Assembly: GCA_017303635.1 (NCBI GenBank)
Contig: JAFLCG010000001.1
Span: 620,001 to 684,000 of the forward strand
DNA: 64,000 nucleotides
Direction: 5' to 3'
Origin: Anaerolineae bacterium
GTDB lineage: Bacteria > Chloroflexota > Anaerolineae > Aggregatilineales > Phototrophicaceae
Shown: positions 1 to 8,586 of the stretch, piece after piece
How positions within the stretch are numbered: position 1 is the stretch's first letter
Layout of the letters: every line of letters starts with the position of its first letter
The notes under the pieces: model-generated
Databases searched by the model: none
What the model was told of the DNA's origin: nothing
The model's input: the letters and a program-made list of their open reading frames with translations, nothing else
Translations under genes and position numbers: made by a program

Positions 1-445
1 CAACGAACACCAGCCCGTCATCGGCATCCACTTCCGACGCGCGGGCGAACGTCACCCACTCGCGCATATCGACCTCGACCTGGGACTGCGGCGGCGCGAA
101 GACCACCGCGCCCTCCAGCCGCATCACATCGATCGGCAGCTCCAGCGCCCCGGCGACCTGGGCGGGCAATCCTTCTGGATGGCGACCCGCCGCCAAGAGC
201 AGCGAGCCGCGCCCGCGCAGCAGGAGTCGCTGCCACAGGGGCAAGCCGCCGCGTGTGCCGCTCATGACCAGTACCAGCAGCGCCACGCCGATGCCCAGCG
301 GGATGGCTGCGCTCGGCGCGCCGAAGCGGGTGACGGAATACGCCAGCCCGCCCGCGACCGCCGCCAGGATTAGCCGCTTGAATGCGATACCGAAGAAGCC
401 TTTCTCATCGCGCATCAGCACATGCGATTTGAACTCTGCGCTCAT
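1..445 (-). CDS. PrgI/VirB3-like type IV secretion inner-membrane protein (3' end off the window)
   Basis: The gene reads from ATG at 445 leftward off the window edge, so at least 148 residues are present and the C-terminus is missing. The start is preceded by AAGGAG ten bases upstream. After a basic N-terminal stretch there are two closely spaced hydrophobic segments (about residues 22-36 and 45-60) followed by a soluble region, the layout of small PrgI or VirB3-type membrane components that sit before VirB4 in conjugation operons. The pilin-like gene directly upstream and the VirB6-like gene further upstream on the same strand support this. No catalytic motif is visible. The family call comes from topology and position only, so it is tentative. 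Confidence 0.5.
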   Translation of the reverse strand, partial: MSAEFKSHVLMRDEKGFFGIAFKRLILAAVAGGLAYSVTRFGAPSAAIPLGIGVALLVLVMSGTRGGLPLWQRLLLRGRGSLLLAAGRHPEGLPAQVAGALELPIDVMRLEGAVVFAPPQSQVEVDMREWVTFARASEVDADDGLVFV

Positions 446-477
446 GGTCGCTTCGCTCCTTGAGTAACGAGTGTCGA

Positions 478-514
478 GTAACGGGTGACGAGTGAAACAC
501 TCGTGACTCGTTAC
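478..514. repeat. Intergenic inverted repeat (hairpin) between two type IV secretion genes
   Basis: Arms 478-494 and 498-514 are complementary over 17 bases with one mismatch and one possible G-U pair, separated by AAA. The surrounding bases repeat the unit GAGTAACGAGT imperfectly. It lies between the pilin gene and the PrgI-like gene and could be an mRNA-processing or attenuating hairpin, or a REP-like repeat. No T-tract follows on the minus strand, so a classical terminator is unlikely. Confidence 0.6.
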
Positions 515-527
515 TGTCTACTCGTCC

Positions 528-767
528 CTATGCAAAGGTAATGAGCGTGGTGACGCTGGCGGCGAAGACGACGAAGAGCAGACCGATGACGACCTGATTG
601 GCGGCTTTGGGATTGTCGCGCTTCCAATCCCCCACGATGGGCCATGAAGAACCCATGTACATGATGCCGAGCCCCAAGAACCCGATCACCGCTGCCAACG
701 GCGCGATGATCTGAGCCACGTCCCGGATGTCGGTGAACAACTGCTCGATGAAGGTACGCAAATTCAA
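528..767 (-). CDS. VirB2/TrbC-like pilin subunit
   Basis: This is a small protein of about 79 residues with an amphipathic N-terminus and two hydrophobic segments (about residues 19-37 and 57-76) separated by a short polar loop rich in Lys and Asp. That is the topology of VirB2/TrbC pilins, which assemble the conjugative pilus. A GTG at 776 extends the frame by three codons, but the AGGAG Shine-Dalgarno sequence overlaps that GTG. TTG at 767 has AGGAG eight bases upstream, so 767 is preferred. No obvious long signal peptide is present. It sits between the PrgI-like gene and the defence insertion, in the order expected for a type IV secretion operon. Identity is by topology and context. Confidence 0.55.
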   Translation of the reverse strand: MNLRTFIEQLFTDIRDVAQIIAPLAAVIGFLGLGIMYMGSSWPIVGDWKRDNPKAANQVVIGLLFVVFAASVTTLITFA

Positions 768-1041
768 GAGAGACACTCCTCACTGGGAAAGATACGAATT
801 GAGCCGGAGCGAGGAGGACGTGCGCCATGACGAAGGGGCGCACGGAGCGCCGCTGCACAGAGCGTGTGGGGTCATCTGGCACGGGGTTTCACCCGCACCG
901 GCTTGACTTTCAGCGTATCAAAGTGAGGGTGTCTGACCCGGCGAGGATTTCAGGTTTGGGGTGGGAGATCTGAGATGTCTTGGGGCGTTTTTTCAGCTAA
1001 CCGATGAACAGAGCCGCTTGGTGAAAGCGTGGGTAAGAGAA

Positions 1042-1071
1042 TTGAATCTGGGAAACGTCTTTTGCTTTAAT
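1042..1071 (+). promoter_or_regulatory. Candidate sigma-70 type promoter of the Argonaute operon
   Basis: TTGAAT at 1042-1047 and TTTAAT at 1066-1071 are separated by 18 bases. The predicted start of transcription would fall at about 1080, at the edge of a palindrome. The stretch 777-1041 holds no gene that I can support. It presumably also contains the minus-strand promoter of the pilin gene and the left junction of the A/T-richer insert. Confidence 0.4.
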
Positions 1072-1080
1072 TCGGTGTAT

Positions 1081-1100
1081 CATTCTGCTGAAGCAGAATG
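1081..1100. promoter_or_regulatory. Palindrome at the Argonaute 5' region, possible operator
   Basis: Arms CATTCTGCT and AGCAGAATG (9 bp each) flank the dinucleotide GA. The palindrome lies just downstream of the candidate promoter and overlaps the more distal possible ATG at 1098. It could bind a repressor or form an mRNA hairpin. Its position suggests control of the defence operon; this is inference. Confidence 0.45.
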
Positions 1101-1139
1101 CAAACTCGTAATGCACACAATGTTGCGATCAGAGTGTCT

Positions 1140-3482
1140 ATGCCACTTACCACGTTGAACTTCATTCCCGCTACGTTCTCAGCGCAAACAATTGCTGGGT
1201 TTGCCGTTGACTACATCGGGTCAGAGCATCTGAAACAACTTCAGGATACGTATTCCGGTCAATATTTGTTTCGACGCGACTACAGTAGAAACAAGATTAT
1301 TGCCATCTCTTTGGTCCAATCGGCACCACAGTTGCCAGGCAAGACAGAAAATGAGCAACTATCCATCGTCAGGGATTATCATCTTTTTTCGGGATTGTTG
1401 GAAGAAGGCATTAGACGGTTTCTAAGAGCGCGGAACCCCTCAATTCCCCAATTTGGGCGTATCTATGTTCGTGTAGAGCGAGAGTCCGAAGATGTTTTTC
1501 CTGTGGCGGTTCGACGGGCCCTAAAGTCTGACAATGATGCTCGATTAGCAGTTGATAAACTTCGATTTCTTCGCATCTTTAGGCGTTACTTTATTGAAGG
1601 GGCCTATGTAGGAATTACCGAGGAAGAAGTATCGCCACAATATGGGCTTCTATTTGACATAGGTACGGCGTGGCAGATTAAGGCAACTCTTCAGGAGCTA
1701 GTGATGGCTGGCGTTGATGTCACAGGTTGCTATGCAACCCCATCTACGAGCCCAGTTAATGCAACCGAAATCGGCCACAAGTCGGTCGGTCGCGTGTCCA
1801 AGTTAGAAGGCGATGTCGTTTACCTAAGCGACTACCGTGATAAAGAGACTATCAGCGCAAAGACTCATCAGATCGAAGCGTCTCTTGATAACTTTACCTT
1901 ATGCATTCGATCATTGTTATCGGAGGACGCAGCTAGCGATATTCTCCGTGAAATCCGCCGCGGAGTTCATGATGTTACAAGTGCCGTGGCACAACAAGAG
2001 CGAATTAGATCTCTTGCAGAAGCTCTTCGTAAGGAGCCGATACAATGTGCTGTAGGGCTTACGGCTCAGTTGTCAAACGGTCTCTTCGATGCATCACTGC
2101 ATCCAACTGCAAAAGTATACCTTATGTCGGCACCATCCTACTCTCTGGGCTATGCTAAGTCACCAGTTACGACATCAATCGCATCCGCAATAGCGAAGGA
2201 CGGACCATTTGATCAAGATAGTTTCGGAAGAGTTATTCCAAACATCCTTGTGATTACACCCAAGTCATGCCAAGGAGCAGTTGAGCAATTCATCCGTAAA
2301 TGGAAAGACGGTATTCCAAACTCGCCATATGCTAAAGGATTTGTCGCACAATACAGGTTGCGAGGTTGTGAGTTTCGAGTAGAAGCTGTGGAAGATGGAG
2401 CGCATGCCGCAGATGAGTACATTAATGCATGCAATCGGGCGATCAGCTACAGTCAGGAAAACTTAAAGCGATTTGATTTAGCGTTTGTCGTCGTTGAGGA
2501 ACGCCATCGGCTTCTCGGCCGCAATGATCCTTACTTGGTAACCAAAGCTGCGCTAATGGGGCGCGAGATACCTGTCCAGGTTATCGAGATAGAAACCATT
2601 CGTTCCAACCAGAAGAGTCTTCCTTTCATCATGAATAATCTTGCTTTGGCATGTTATGCAAAGCTTGGCGGAACCCCCTGGGCACTTGCATCAGCGCATG
2701 GACAGGGTATCACACATGAGGTAATCGTAGGCTTAGGAAGCGTGATTATTAGCGACGGAAGATACCAAGAGAAAGAGCGTTACGTTGGCATTACAACGCT
2801 CTTCAACTACGATGGTGTCTATTTGTTGTCCAATGTATCCGAAGATGTAGGATACGCACAGTATCCGGAAGCATTGCAGCGCACACTTCTAAATAGCATC
2901 CAGTATGTTAGTATCAAGAAAGGATGGCAACGAGGCGACAAGGTGAGATTGATCTTCCATACCTTTAAGCCCCTAAAGCACACAGAGATGGAAGACATAA
3001 AACTCACTGTAACTAACGCTCTTAGTGATTTCTCAGTCGATTTTGCGTTTCTTACCATAAGTCAGCATCACAGATGGCGAATGTATAGCCCAGGCTTTCC
3101 AGGAGTGCCTAGCAGAGTGGGGTCGACGCTCAAAGGGAAGAATGTTCCCTTGAGGGGAACAACTGTCATAGTTGGGCGTCGCAAGTCATTGTTGGCAATG
3201 ACCGGGCCCTCCGAAGTCAAAACAAGCGAACAAGGTTGCCCTCAACCGGTACAAATGACCTTACATGGCTCATCCACCTTCGCAGATATTGAGTATTTGA
3301 CTCGTCAAGTATTCGAATTCACCTACATGTCATGGAAAACTTATAACAATTCGGCTATGCCCGTAACTATCCAGTACAGTGAGTTAATCGCAGAGCTGCT
3401 CGGTCGATTGCGCCAAGTGCGTAACTGGAATGCCAATGTGCTTCAATCCGGCAATTTGAAGTCAAGCTTGTGGTTTCTATGA
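1140..3482 (+). CDS. Catalytically inactive long prokaryotic Argonaute (long-B type)
   Basis: Argonaute-family protein of about 780 residues, the size of long pAgos with N, PAZ-like, MID and PIWI regions. PIWI hallmarks are clear: residues near 465-510 read VEERH...VTKAALMGREIPVQVI and NLALACYAKLGGTPWAL, the guide-pocket and KxGG region typical of pAgo. The first catalytic Asp is replaced (VIVGLGS near residue 530, where active enzymes have GxD) and the second Asp site reads HTFKPL near residue 608, so slicing should be impossible. In long-B pAgos, guide-loaded inactive Ago recognises target nucleic acid and activates a partner effector. ATG at 1098 is an alternative start inside a palindrome; 1140 (MPLTTLNF) gives the usual N-terminus. 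It overlaps the nuclease gene by 4 bp. Base composition is visibly more A/T-rich than the neighbours. Confidence 0.85.
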   Translation: MPLTTLNFIPATFSAQTIAGFAVDYIGSEHLKQLQDTYSGQYLFRRDYSRNKIIAISLVQSAPQLPGKTENEQLSIVRDYHLFSGLLEEGIRRFLRARNPSIPQFGRIYVRVERESEDVFPVAVRRALKSDNDARLAVDKLRFLRIFRRYFIEGAYVGITEEEVSPQYGLLFDIGTAWQIKATLQELVMAGVDVTGCYATPSTSPVNATEIGHKSVGRVSKLEGDVVYLSDYRDKETISAKTHQIEASLDNFTLCIRSLLSEDAASDILREIRRGVHDVTSAVAQQERIRSLAEALRKEPIQCAVGLTAQLSNGLFDASLHPTAKVYLMSAPSYSLGYAKSPVTTSIASAIAKDGPFDQDSFGRVIPNILVITPKSCQGAVEQFIRKWKDGIPNSPYAKGFVAQYRLRGCEFRVEAVEDGAHAADEYINACNRAISYSQENLKRFDLAFVVVEERHRLLGRNDPYLVTKAALMGREIPVQVIEIETIRSNQKSLPFIMNNLALACYAKLGGTPWALASAHGQGITHEVIVGLGSVIISDGRYQEKERYVGITTLFNYDGVYLLSNVSEDVGYAQYPEALQRTLLNSIQYVSIKKGWQRGDKVRLIFHTFKPLKHTEMEDIKLTVTNALSDFSVDFAFLTISQHHRWRMYSPGFPGVPSRVGSTLKGKNVPLRGTTVIVGRRKSLLAMTGPSEVKTSEQGCPQPVQMTLHGSSTFADIEYLTRQVFEFTYMSWKTYNNSAMPVTIQYSELIAELLGRLRQVRNWNANVLQSGNLKSSLWFL

Positions 3483-4702
3483 GCACATTGCCTACGCACT
3501 TTGTCTATCCCGTATTGGAGCATTTGAAGCAACTGGTCGTGTCTCTAAACACTCCTGACAACCTGGATGGCTTGATAGCCCTACATTTTGACACACAGGT
3601 TCGAATGCGCAGAACTCTTGATTGGTGCAATCCAACTGCTGCAGATAACTGGGCACAAGTGCACCGGGATGCTATTTCCCAAGCACCAAAACTTGCTACG
3701 CTAGGTGCCCTATTGGACGCAAGCGCCACAATTGTGAATGAGGGGGATAAAGTTGCTGTAGGCGCATTTCTTGAGGGAGTTGGAGGTCTTCAGAAGCGAA
3801 GAGTAGACTTCTCATCTTCCACTTATTGGGCACTCCAGCCAAATATCGTATTGGCAATTGGATTGGGGATTCGTATTGTAGGTAGTGCAGAAATAAGGCA
3901 ATGGTTTGCTGAACTAGTGTCAATAGGCATCGAGAACAAGGCGGTTCCGCTTCTTCCTCGTCTTATGTATGCATATATCTTGCGCCTGTTCGATGTGGCG
4001 CATCCCACCATACAGATTGCGGCTGCCATAGAAAACTTAGCTACTTGTTCTCTTGCTGAACTGGCATTGGGAATCTGGTTAGCTCGTCACGAGGTTGGAC
4101 AATGGAGCGTGCCAAGTCGAGATGTTTGGTTAGCAGAGGCTCAACCTACCCTTATCCAAAGGATGTTGACTGAAGAACAATATCCGGTCGCAGATTACAA
4201 GGCTGCAGTAATCTGGCAAGCAGCACTCGACTACTTGCACAATGTCTCAATTGAAGTCAGTTCTGACCGGATCACAGAGATGTTAAACAATTTCCCAGCA
4301 GCACTGGAAAGATGGAAGCACGAATGGAGAATAGAAGATGAAATCGATATTCAACGTCTTGTATTCCTTTCAATGCGTACCGTTCTTGAGGATGTACGGT
4401 TTGAAGATAATTTGCCTAAACTTGGACGGAGTGGGCACAGATACGATATTGGTATTCCAGCGCTGAAACAAATCATCGAAATCAAGTATGCTCGCAAGAG
4501 TTCAGATTTCCAGAAGTTCGTTGATGAAATTGGTAAGGATGTGGCTCAGCTACACACCCAGTCTACATTCACCACGATCATAGTGTTCATATACGATACG
4601 ATTTGCAGCTCGCAAAATCATGCCTGGACACGCCAGGAACTGTTGCGATTTGCGCCTGTCAGAGATGTAGTGATTGTCTGTGCGCCATCGAACTGTCGGT
4701 AG
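3479..4702 (+). CDS. pAgo-associated nuclease effector with C-terminal DpnII/MboI-type PD-(D/E)XK domain
   Basis: The 407-residue product starts at ATG 3479, overlapping the Argonaute stop as ATGA, so translation is likely coupled. An alternative start at 3470 adds three residues. The first 280 residues are helical and unrecognised. The C-terminal part, from about residue 285, matches DpnII/MboI-like restriction nucleases: LPKLGRSGHRYDIG, then IIEIKYARK, then DVAQL and IIVFIYD. The PD-(D/E)XK residues are D323, E334 and K336, all present, so this is a predicted active metal-dependent nuclease. It fits the BPAN class of long-B pAgo effectors, thought to degrade DNA and kill or arrest infected cells when the Ago partner detects an invader. 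There is no sign of a separate promoter. Confidence 0.8.
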   Translation: MSTLPTHFVYPVLEHLKQLVVSLNTPDNLDGLIALHFDTQVRMRRTLDWCNPTAADNWAQVHRDAISQAPKLATLGALLDASATIVNEGDKVAVGAFLEGVGGLQKRRVDFSSSTYWALQPNIVLAIGLGIRIVGSAEIRQWFAELVSIGIENKAVPLLPRLMYAYILRLFDVAHPTIQIAAAIENLATCSLAELALGIWLARHEVGQWSVPSRDVWLAEAQPTLIQRMLTEEQYPVADYKAAVIWQAALDYLHNVSIEVSSDRITEMLNNFPAALERWKHEWRIEDEIDIQRLVFLSMRTVLEDVRFEDNLPKLGRSGHRYDIGIPALKQIIEIKYARKSSDFQKFVDEIGKDVAQLHTQSTFTTIIVFIYDTICSSQNHAWTRQELLRFAPVRDVVIVCAPSNCR

Positions 4703-4731
4703 AGGTCACTTTCAGGATGTCGCCGGATGAA

Positions 4732-6063
4732 TTACTGGCGATACCTGAGTGTGTATATCCACCCGCCCACCCCCAGACTACCATACGGCTCGCCCGCCCG
4801 CGGCCACACCAATTCCACATCCGCTGCCTGACCAGGCAGCAGGTCGAACGGGGTCATGCTTTCCGCCGGGATGCGCGGACCGGGTGGGTTTTCGGCATAG
4901 CCGAAAGCCATCCAAATGTCATCGGGTGTGAAGCGCAGCGTCTCCCCGCCCGCGTTGTACAGGCGTAAGCGTGTCGTCACCTGCCCGTCAAGCGTGGTCA
5001 CGGCGATGGGCTGCACATCCAGCCCGGCGAAAGGGATTGGCGTCGCGGTCGGCGCAGGCACGCTTGGGAAGGGCGTGGGCATGGCGAGCGTCGTCGTAAG
5101 CAGCCCTTCACGCTCCAACTCCTGGTCGGGTGAGTAGGTCGCCAGCACCAGCGTGCGCGTCGCTGTTGGCAGCCCATCGGCGTCCGTCTCGCCGATCAGC
5201 ACCAGCGCCAGCCCCGGACTGACCTGGCGGAAGCTGCTCGTCTCGCTGCGTCGCACCTGGCGTAAATCGCCAAACTCGTAACGCAGCACCGCACCGGTGT
5301 TCATCGTCAGCGTAAACTGCGCGCCCGCGCCCAGCGCCTCGAACAGCACGGCGTTCTCCTCCGACCAGGGGATGCCGATGACCGGACGCACCGACATGCC
5401 GTTGACGAACGACGCCGTGTCCGGGTTCGGGTCGTAGTTCCATTCGCTGGCGCTCACGCGGCGGCGCTGCACCACCCACACACGCGGCGCGGCATCCCCG
5501 CTCACGATTTGCAGGCTGACCGGATAGGCGACCTCACGCCCCCGGTCGCCGCCTTCGATGATCTCGTCCTGGTCTTCCAGCGCCAACGGGGTCGGCGTCA
5601 TGCGGGCATCCAGCGTAGGCGATGCGGTCGGCGCGGCGGCGACTTCGGTCGATCCGCGCCCGCCCAACCGTGACAGCAGCAGCCCGACGAAGAGCAGCGC
5701 GATCACGCCCGCAATCAACATGACTTTCCCAGATGGCTTGCCGCCTACTGGACGTGCATCATCCTCTGGCGCATCCAGCAGCGCATCCGTCCGCGCCGCC
5801 TCCTGGACACGACCCGGCGTGCGCGCCCAGCGCATCCCAATCGGCACCAGCGCGCTCTCGCGGTAACGTTTGAGCAGTTCGCCCGCCACCTGCCGCTCCA
5901 GCGCATCCGATCCGACCGCGCCTGCCGCGCGGACCTCGCGCTCGTAAGCCGCCTTGTAGGCGCGCTGGCGCTCGGTCGGCACCAGTTCCCACAAGGCATT
6001 CAGTTCTGCCGTCGTGAGCTTCTCAAGCTGCTCGACCGTCTTGAATTCTAACCGCTCGCTCAT
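4732..6063 (-). CDS. Membrane-anchored protein with catalytically dead sortase-like domain, type IV secretion locus
   Basis: The 443-residue protein starts with about 110 soluble, cytoplasm-like residues, then one membrane segment (about 112-131, VMLIAGVIALLFVGLLL), a Thr/Pro-rich linker, and an extracytoplasmic domain at about 165-300. That domain resembles a sortase barrel: ASEWNY, GIPWSEENAVLFEALGAG, YEFGDL, and TRTLVLATY. The sortase His and Cys sites are not conserved (GIPWS and VLIGE replace GH and TC), while the final Arg is kept. After a second Pro/Thr linker there is a beta-sandwich-like C-terminal domain with LYNAGGETL. The gene overlaps the upstream VirB6-like gene by ATGA, so it is part of the transfer operon. 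A structural, non-enzymatic role at the envelope is the likeliest reading. Confidence 0.5.
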   Translation of the reverse strand: MSERLEFKTVEQLEKLTTAELNALWELVPTERQRAYKAAYEREVRAAGAVGSDALERQVAGELLKRYRESALVPIGMRWARTPGRVQEAARTDALLDAPEDDARPVGGKPSGKVMLIAGVIALLFVGLLLSRLGGRGSTEVAAAPTASPTLDARMTPTPLALEDQDEIIEGGDRGREVAYPVSLQIVSGDAAPRVWVVQRRRVSASEWNYDPNPDTASFVNGMSVRPVIGIPWSEENAVLFEALGAGAQFTLTMNTGAVLRYEFGDLRQVRRSETSSFRQVSPGLALVLIGETDADGLPTATRTLVLATYSPDQELEREGLLTTTLAMPTPFPSVPAPTATPIPFAGLDVQPIAVTTLDGQVTTRLRLYNAGGETLRFTPDDIWMAFGYAENPPGPRIPAESMTPFDLLPGQAADVELVWPRAGEPYGSLGVGGWIYTLRYRQ

Positions 6064-8576
6064 GCCTGACCTCCCATCACACTCCCACTGCCCGCAAACG
6101 CCGTTGCCTGCCGCATCGCGCCCGCTTGCGCGTCGTCGCTGTCATCGTTGTTGACCTGCACGTCGATCTGCGGCTGCACATCGATCGTGACCGCAGGCAC
6201 GTTCATCACGCCAAAGGCGGTGATGCTCTCCGGCAGCAGTCGCGCGGCGCGCTCAAGCTGCCCGACTTCGTTCTCCGCTGTCGCGGTCGAGACGCCGCGC
6301 TCACTTCGTACCTGTTCAACCAGCACGGTCCGTGTCTCATCGCTGAGTTTCCCATCCGCTTTGACCTGGCGGATGACCGTTTCCGCCTGCGATCCATTCA
6401 CACCCAGCCGTAGCGCTTGATCCGCAAACAGACCAAAGCGTGCCAAATCCTGCTGGATGACCGGACTGTCGCCACTCGGCGTGACCCCCATCGCTCGTCC
6501 CATCCGTTCCGCCAAAGCGAAGTTGTCGATGCCCGTCGCGCCGGGCTGCTCGATCTTCAGCCCGCGCAGCACATCGCCCAGCACACCCGCGACATTCTCC
6601 GCACCGCCCACCTTAAGCTGTCCGACCAGTGCCTGAGTTCGCGCAGCGTTCGCCAGCGCCTCTGCGCCGCCCTCCAGCCGCGTCGCTGCCTGATCGAGGC
6701 GGGATGCCGTCGTTGAGTCTGTCGCGCCGCCTGTCTTGTCGGTGCGCAGTGTCTCGCTGATATGCTGTTCCATTTCTTCGCCCTGCATCTCAGCGGCGTA
6801 CTCGCTCTTCTGCCGCTCGTGTTCGCGGCTGGTCGAGTCGTCCTCCGGCTGCGCTACAGGCGTGAACGTCCCCATGCGGCGCGGGCGCGACGGCGTGAAG
6901 GTCGAGACGAGGTTGCCGTCTTCATCCTCAAACAGCTCATCCTCCGATGGCAGTGTGCCTCGTTTACGCTTTGCCCCACGCGGCAGCGTCCAGCCATCCA
7001 GCATCTCGCCGATTGCCGGGACAAGCATCGGTCGCCCAACGACGCGCCCCTTATCGTCGTAGTCCGCAGCACCCGGATCGCGGTCGGTCAGCAGCATCAT
7101 GCCCAGCACCGGACCCGCCACCCGCCGAGTAGTCGCGCCTTCGACGAATTGCTCCGCTGCTTCGCCCAGCGCGGTATTGCGGACACCCGGCAGATACGCC
7201 AGCGTGCGGGCGGCGCTGGTGAGCGGAGTAACACCGCCGAACGTCAGCCCGGCGGTCTGTGCGCGCGTCACGCCCATGTCCATTGCGGTCATGCCCGCCA
7301 GCGACGACGAGCCAATCGCAAGCGCGCCACCCGCCGCCATCACGCCAGCCGTCGCCGCCGCGCTGCCCGCTTGCGCCGGGGTGATGATCGTGCCACCTGC
7401 CGCCTGGCTGAAGGCGCTGAACAGACGATTAAAGCTGTTCCAGACGGCTTTCACGCCCGACCAGAGCGTGATCAGCATGAAGACCAGGCAGATCAGACCG
7501 ACACCGAGGACGACCATGCCATTGCCCGCCGCCGTCCCCGCCAGGAACAGCGCCACCACCAGCGCCTGAATGAGTGCAATGATGACCGTCTGCACAATCA
7601 GCTCAATCCACTGGTTCACGATGCTGTTGGCGATGGCCTCGGTGCGCTTGAAAAAGGCGAACAGAATAGCAACGCCGAACGAGATGAAGGTCAGCCCCTG
7701 GGCGATAGTGATGAGCAGAAACACGAGCTGCTCGACCACGCCGAATAACACCAGCGGCCACGCCGTGAGTAGCCGCCCCTGCGAAGAGGACGCGAGTGCA
7801 ATCGAAGCGGCACGCTGGGCGTCAGTCATGATGTCGAACGACAATGCCGGACCCTGCGCCACATCGAAGTACGAACCAGGAAAATACCACTCCTGAGGAA
7901 TGGGACTGACATACGCGCCGGTCAGCGGGTTATAGAGATGCGTCGGGCAGCCCGGCGAGTAGAACGGCTGCGGATAGCCCATCACATCCGGTCCATCCGC
8001 GCGCAGATACGCCAGCGCCACGTCAAGTCCGTCAATACGTCCCGCGTCGGTCGCGCCGGGCAGATAGACGCCGAGATGATCGCAGATCGTGCCGATGCCC
8101 AGGTCAGCGCTTTGCACCTGAGACAGCGAGCCAAACGTCCCGCCTACACTGCCCTGCAAGCCGTTGAGCGCGCTCAGATAGAAGCCCTCCGCCACGGTCA
8201 TGCGAAAGTCATTCATGCCCTGGTAGAGCGACGGTCCAACCGCGAAGAACATCGACCCGGCGATATACCAGACAATCGCGCTGCGCGGGCTGACGACATC
8301 CAGCCGGATGATCGCCGCCAGCAAATAAGTGATGCCCAGTACAAACAACGCGACCAGGAACGCCAGCCCGACGGCGACTTCGAGCGTGTCATTGGTCATC
8401 TGGATCAGCGGCGAAAAGGCATTCTGCGCCAGCCAGCGGTTGATGACTTCGACGATGTAGCCCATCATGATGAAGCCGCGCAGCAGCCCCCAGTGCAATC
8501 CCGCCAGATTAAGCAGCAGGTTGTACCAGAAGCTGTCGATGGCGATACGCAGCCCCAGCGTCGGATCAATTGGCAT
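6060..8576 (-). CDS. VirB6/TrbL-like polytopic type IV secretion channel protein
   Basis: The 838-residue protein has an N-terminal half with several hydrophobic segments (roughly residues 70-95, 100-125, 280-310, 320-350, 355-385) and a large polar loop around 150-260. That is the plan of TrbL/VirB6 inner-membrane channel proteins, which carry conjugative substrates. A Gly/Ala-rich segment follows at about 395-470, then a long hydrophilic Glu/Arg/Ala-rich tail (about 540-838), probably cytoplasmic and partly coiled. The start at 8576 has GGAGG upstream. It lies ten bases after the upstream gene and overlaps the next by 4 bp, so all three form one operon. The family name rests on topology, size and neighbours, not on a diagnostic motif. 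Confidence 0.6.
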   Translation of the reverse strand: MPIDPTLGLRIAIDSFWYNLLLNLAGLHWGLLRGFIMMGYIVEVINRWLAQNAFSPLIQMTNDTLEVAVGLAFLVALFVLGITYLLAAIIRLDVVSPRSAIVWYIAGSMFFAVGPSLYQGMNDFRMTVAEGFYLSALNGLQGSVGGTFGSLSQVQSADLGIGTICDHLGVYLPGATDAGRIDGLDVALAYLRADGPDVMGYPQPFYSPGCPTHLYNPLTGAYVSPIPQEWYFPGSYFDVAQGPALSFDIMTDAQRAASIALASSSQGRLLTAWPLVLFGVVEQLVFLLITIAQGLTFISFGVAILFAFFKRTEAIANSIVNQWIELIVQTVIIALIQALVVALFLAGTAAGNGMVVLGVGLICLVFMLITLWSGVKAVWNSFNRLFSAFSQAAGGTIITPAQAGSAAATAGVMAAGGALAIGSSSLAGMTAMDMGVTRAQTAGLTFGGVTPLTSAARTLAYLPGVRNTALGEAAEQFVEGATTRRVAGPVLGMMLLTDRDPGAADYDDKGRVVGRPMLVPAIGEMLDGWTLPRGAKRKRGTLPSEDELFEDEDGNLVSTFTPSRPRRMGTFTPVAQPEDDSTSREHERQKSEYAAEMQGEEMEQHISETLRTDKTGGATDSTTASRLDQAATRLEGGAEALANAARTQALVGQLKVGGAENVAGVLGDVLRGLKIEQPGATGIDNFALAERMGRAMGVTPSGDSPVIQQDLARFGLFADQALRLGVNGSQAETVIRQVKADGKLSDETRTVLVEQVRSERGVSTATAENEVGQLERAARLLPESITAFGVMNVPAVTIDVQPQIDVQVNNDDSDDAQAGAMRQATAFAGSGSVMGGQA

Positions 8577-8586
8577 GTGGCACCTC

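Noticed and set aside
450..530. The GAGTAACGAGT-like repeats as a CRISPR array
   Set aside because: Units are short, imperfect and contiguous without spacers; the pattern fits a hairpin-forming small repeat.
6762..7748. A 328-codon open frame on the plus strand
   Set aside because: Antisense to the VirB6-like gene, rich in Arg/His/Gln as expected for a shadow frame, and without a recognised domain.
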